This document shows, in pieces, positions 61,919-64,000 of a stretch of 64,000 bases of DNA. Origin of the DNA: CAVXEF01 sp963827315 (lineage in GTDB: Bacteria; Planctomycetota; Phycisphaerae; Sedimentisphaerales; Anaerobacaceae); assembly GCA_963827315.1 (NCBI GenBank), contig CAWHAL010000003.1, positions 30,680 through 94,679 on the forward strand, in the 5' to 3' direction. Position 1 is the stretch's first letter. Each line of letters opens with the position of its first letter. Under the pieces are notes generated by a model. That model worked only from the letters and a program-made list of their open reading frames with translations, had not been told where the DNA came from and did not search any database. Both the position numbers and the translations under genes were made by a program.

Positions 61919-63940
61919 ATGAACTACAAGAAGATTATAGGATTTGTTTTGGTGGTTTGTATTTTTCATTTAACGGGATGTACGACTGAAAATACTGCCA
62001 AGCCTGATGCTGTCGTCGCAGCCGATGGCAACAGCCGGTCCAAGACGGTGCAGGATGCTAATAACGCCGCGACGACACCGGAGCGCAAGGTGCGCATTGT
62101 TCTCGTGGGTGATTCGACGGTCACAGACAACAAAGGCTGGGGACTTGGTTTCAAGCGTTTCCTCACTGACCGCGCGGAGTGCATCAACGCAGCCGCCAGC
62201 GGCCGAAGTTCCAAGAGCTTCATCAACGAGGGACGCTGGGCGCAGCGCTCGCGCTCAAAGGCGATTACTATTTGGTCCAGTTCGGCCACAACGACGAACC
62301 CGGCAAAGGTGAACGCTCGACAGACCCCAACACCACTTATCGTGAATTCATGACTCGCTACGTGGACGAGACCCGCGCCATCGGTGCCAAACCTATTCTG
62401 GTCACCTCGCTCGTGCGCCGTCAGTGGGACAAATCCGGCAGCGGTAAAATCAACTCCAGCCTGACGTCCTACGTCGAAGTGGTAAAGAAACTCGCGGAGG
62501 AGAAAAACGTGCCGCTCGTTGACCTTCACGCGCGCAGCAAAGAATTGTGCGAACAGTTGGGCAAAGAAAAGTGCCACGAGTTCAGCCCCATCAAAGACAC
62601 GAACCAGTTCGACGACACGCATCTCAACGCCAAAGGCAGCGAGATATTTGCCCGTCTTGTCGTCGAGGAACTTGTCCGTGCCGTGCCTGAACTGGCATCG
62701 TGCTTCCGCAGCGAACCGGGCCCGGACTCCACGAACACCAGGGCCAAAGTCTTCGATGTCCGCCAATTCGGTGCCAAAGGTGACGGCAAAACGCTCGACA
62801 CCGCAGCCATCCAAAAGGCGCTCGATGAATGCGGCAAGGCTGGCGGCGGCATCGTGCGGCTGGCGCCGGGCACCTATCTGAGCAAGCCCATTTTCCTGAG
62901 GAGCAGCACCACGCTCCAGCTTGATGAAGGTGCGACCCTGCAAGCCACGGATGAACCAAACGATTTTGCGGACCCGGAAAACAGCAACAGGTTTTTAGCA
63001 TTCGTGAATGGCTATACTCTCACCAACATAGCCATCACCGGCAAAGGTACGATTGACGGTGCCGGTGCACGCTGGTGGGTGCCAGCCGAGGAGGCCCGAA
63101 GAAAAACTCCAGGTTTTACCCTGCCCCGTCCGCGAATGGTGCTCCTGTCTGGTTGCATAGGTGTGCGCGTCCAAGGCGTCACACTGGCCAATTCGCCGAG
63201 TTATCACCTCGTCCCCAGGGATTGTGAGGACGTGGACATCGAGAGCGTGACTATCCGCGCCAGAGGATTCACCCAACACGGACGCCATTAACCCCGGCGC
63301 CAGTCGCCATGTCCGCATTTCCAAATGCGTCATTGACGTTGGTGACGACAATATCGCCATCAAATCCGGTCACGCGGACACGGCGCACCCGAACGCCGCC
63401 TGTGAAGACATCGTTGTTACCGACTGCACGTTTCTTCACGGCCACGGTATGTCCATCGGCAGCGAAACGTTGGGCGGCGTGCGAGGTCTCACCGTTCAGC
63501 GTTGCACCTTCGAAAATACCGAGAGCGGCATACGAATCAAATCCGCTCGTGGCAAAGGCGGGTTGGTGGAAAACATCACCTGCAGCGACATCACGATGAA
63601 GAACGTGAAAACTCCCATCAACATCTCCGCCTATTATCCCAAAATCCCCAAGGAAGATTCGGCGCAGCCTGTCACACCCCTAACGCCCATATATCGCAAC
63701 ATTCACATTACGAACCTCACGGCCACCAGCCCGCGCAGTGCTGGCCTCATCGTCGGCCTGCCCGAGTGTGAAGTGTCGGATGTCGTGTTGGAAAACGTCC
63801 GTGTCTCTGCTCCCGAAGGTCTGACGATTCGCAATGCCAAAGCAATCAAACTCAATAACGTAAAGGTTGAAACACAGCGGGGCCAGCCATTCATATTGGA
63901 GAATGCAGAGGTCGAAGGATTGGAGCAGACAAACAAGTAG
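61919..63940 (+). pseudogene. Rhamnogalacturonan acetylesterase-GH28 fusion, broken by two frameshifts
   Basis: One gene of about 670 codons spread over three frames. It starts at ATG 61919 with a lipoprotein signal (IFHLTGC). An SGNH esterase domain follows with VLVGDSTV, then, after a shift near 62237-62243, VQFGHND and FDDTHLNAKG. A GH28 domain follows (VFDVRQFGAKGDGKTLDT). A second shift at about 63255-63260, in a CGCG run, precedes DVGDDN, HGHGMS and RIKSA. Both domains keep their active-site motifs. It may be decayed or suffer from sequence errors. It would deacetylate and cut rhamnogalacturonan. Confidence 0.82.
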
Positions 63941-63949
63941 ACAAACACT

Positions 63950-64000
63950 GACGGTGGACGTATTGTTGTTCCTGCCGGTCTATGGCTTGCAGGACCAATT
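63950..64000 (+). pseudogene. Internal GH28 fragment at the window end
   Basis: In frame directly after the stop of the previous gene, the last 51 bases read DGGRIVVPAGLWLAGPI, which matches the N-terminal beta-helix entry of GH28 (compare GGGRVLVPAGRWFTGPI at 57607). No start codon precedes it. It is the 5'-truncated beginning of another GH28 or a recombination junction. The rest lies beyond the window. Confidence 0.6.

Noticed and set aside
61966..62943. 325-residue minus-strand frame opposite the esterase-GH28 gene
   Set aside because: The plus strand carries conserved esterase and GH28 motifs across the frameshifts, and the antisense protein is compositionally odd (rich in Ala, Arg, Phe and Val) with no motif.
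1..64000. CRISPR array, insertion sequence, prophage or toxin-antitoxin module
   Set aside because: No evenly spaced repeats, transposase, integrase, phage structural gene or toxin pair was recognised. The repeats seen are dispersed short words or gene-family scars.

Overview
The window looks like a chromosomal segment of a Gram-negative-type planctomycete, most likely class Phycisphaerae (Sedimentisphaerales-like). This is inferred from an ECF sigma factor coupled to an anti-sigma protein ending in a pseudopilin-like H-X-DG motif, a DUF1573 lipoprotein, a porin ending in Phe (so an outer membrane), many polysaccharide-degrading genes, and intergenic spacers made of short stuttering words. 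Base composition is moderate and coding density is high. Five tRNA genes (Leu-CAA, Gln-CTG, Ser-GGA, Glu-CTC, Ser-CGA) are present. I saw no rRNA, CRISPR array, transposase or phage module.

Layout. 0.1-7.9 kb: an oligopeptide-type ABC transporter operon (two paralogous binding proteins, two permeases, two ATPases). 8.0-12.5 kb: STAS and ACT proteins, ECF sigma/anti-sigma pair, tRNA-Leu, two small membrane methyltransferase-like proteins. 12.5-18.3 kb (minus): a six-gene operon rrf2-cysE-nadA-metY-nifU-nifS for cysteine, Fe-S cluster and NAD synthesis, with a promoter and a candidate operator. 18.5-25 kb: a two-domain glycosyltransferase, a 47-residue exported peptide, exonuclease III, a HEAT-repeat secreted protein, tRNA-Gln and a DUF1573 lipoprotein. 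25-37 kb: a surface-glycan cluster (GT2, PMT-like membrane transferase, two GT4 enzymes, deacetylase, amidotransferase, methyltransferase, flippase-like protein) interrupted by a frameshifted B12-binding radical SAM gene. 37-42.5 kb (minus): dxr, an unusually long site-2 protease, a divergent SHMT-like enzyme and a methyltransferase. 43-47.7 kb: porin, periplasmic binding protein, histidine kinase, response regulator. 48-57 kb: tadA, tRNAs, hisA, argB, dtd, a 2H phosphoesterase, and a four-gene hexuronate operon (uxaE, uxuB-type SDR, LarA-type epimerase, gnd). 57-64 kb: a pectin/rhamnogalacturonan degradation locus (GH28, GH43, hexuronate-type MFS transporter, acetylesterase-GH28 fusion) with several duplication scars and frameshifts.

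The most interesting inference is metabolic. The 48.6-53.5 kb operon carries no mannonate dehydratase. Its order suggests tagaturonate -> fructuronate -> mannonate -> gluconate (nickel-dependent LarA-type 2-epimerase), followed by a kinase not seen here and 6-phosphogluconate dehydrogenase. Pectin-derived galacturonate from the neighbouring GH28 locus would then enter the pentose phosphate pathway. The isomerase, gluconokinase and LarBCE cofactor genes are not in the window, so this remains a hypothesis.

Two further themes recur. One is a dispersed repeat of about 24 bp (core GGATTCGACAGGCTCACC) that has entered the 3' ends of two glycosyltransferase genes and adds the same MDSTGSP peptide. 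The other is a set of degenerate stutter words in spacers. Starts were reassigned where a Shine-Dalgarno site or family length favoured an internal codon.
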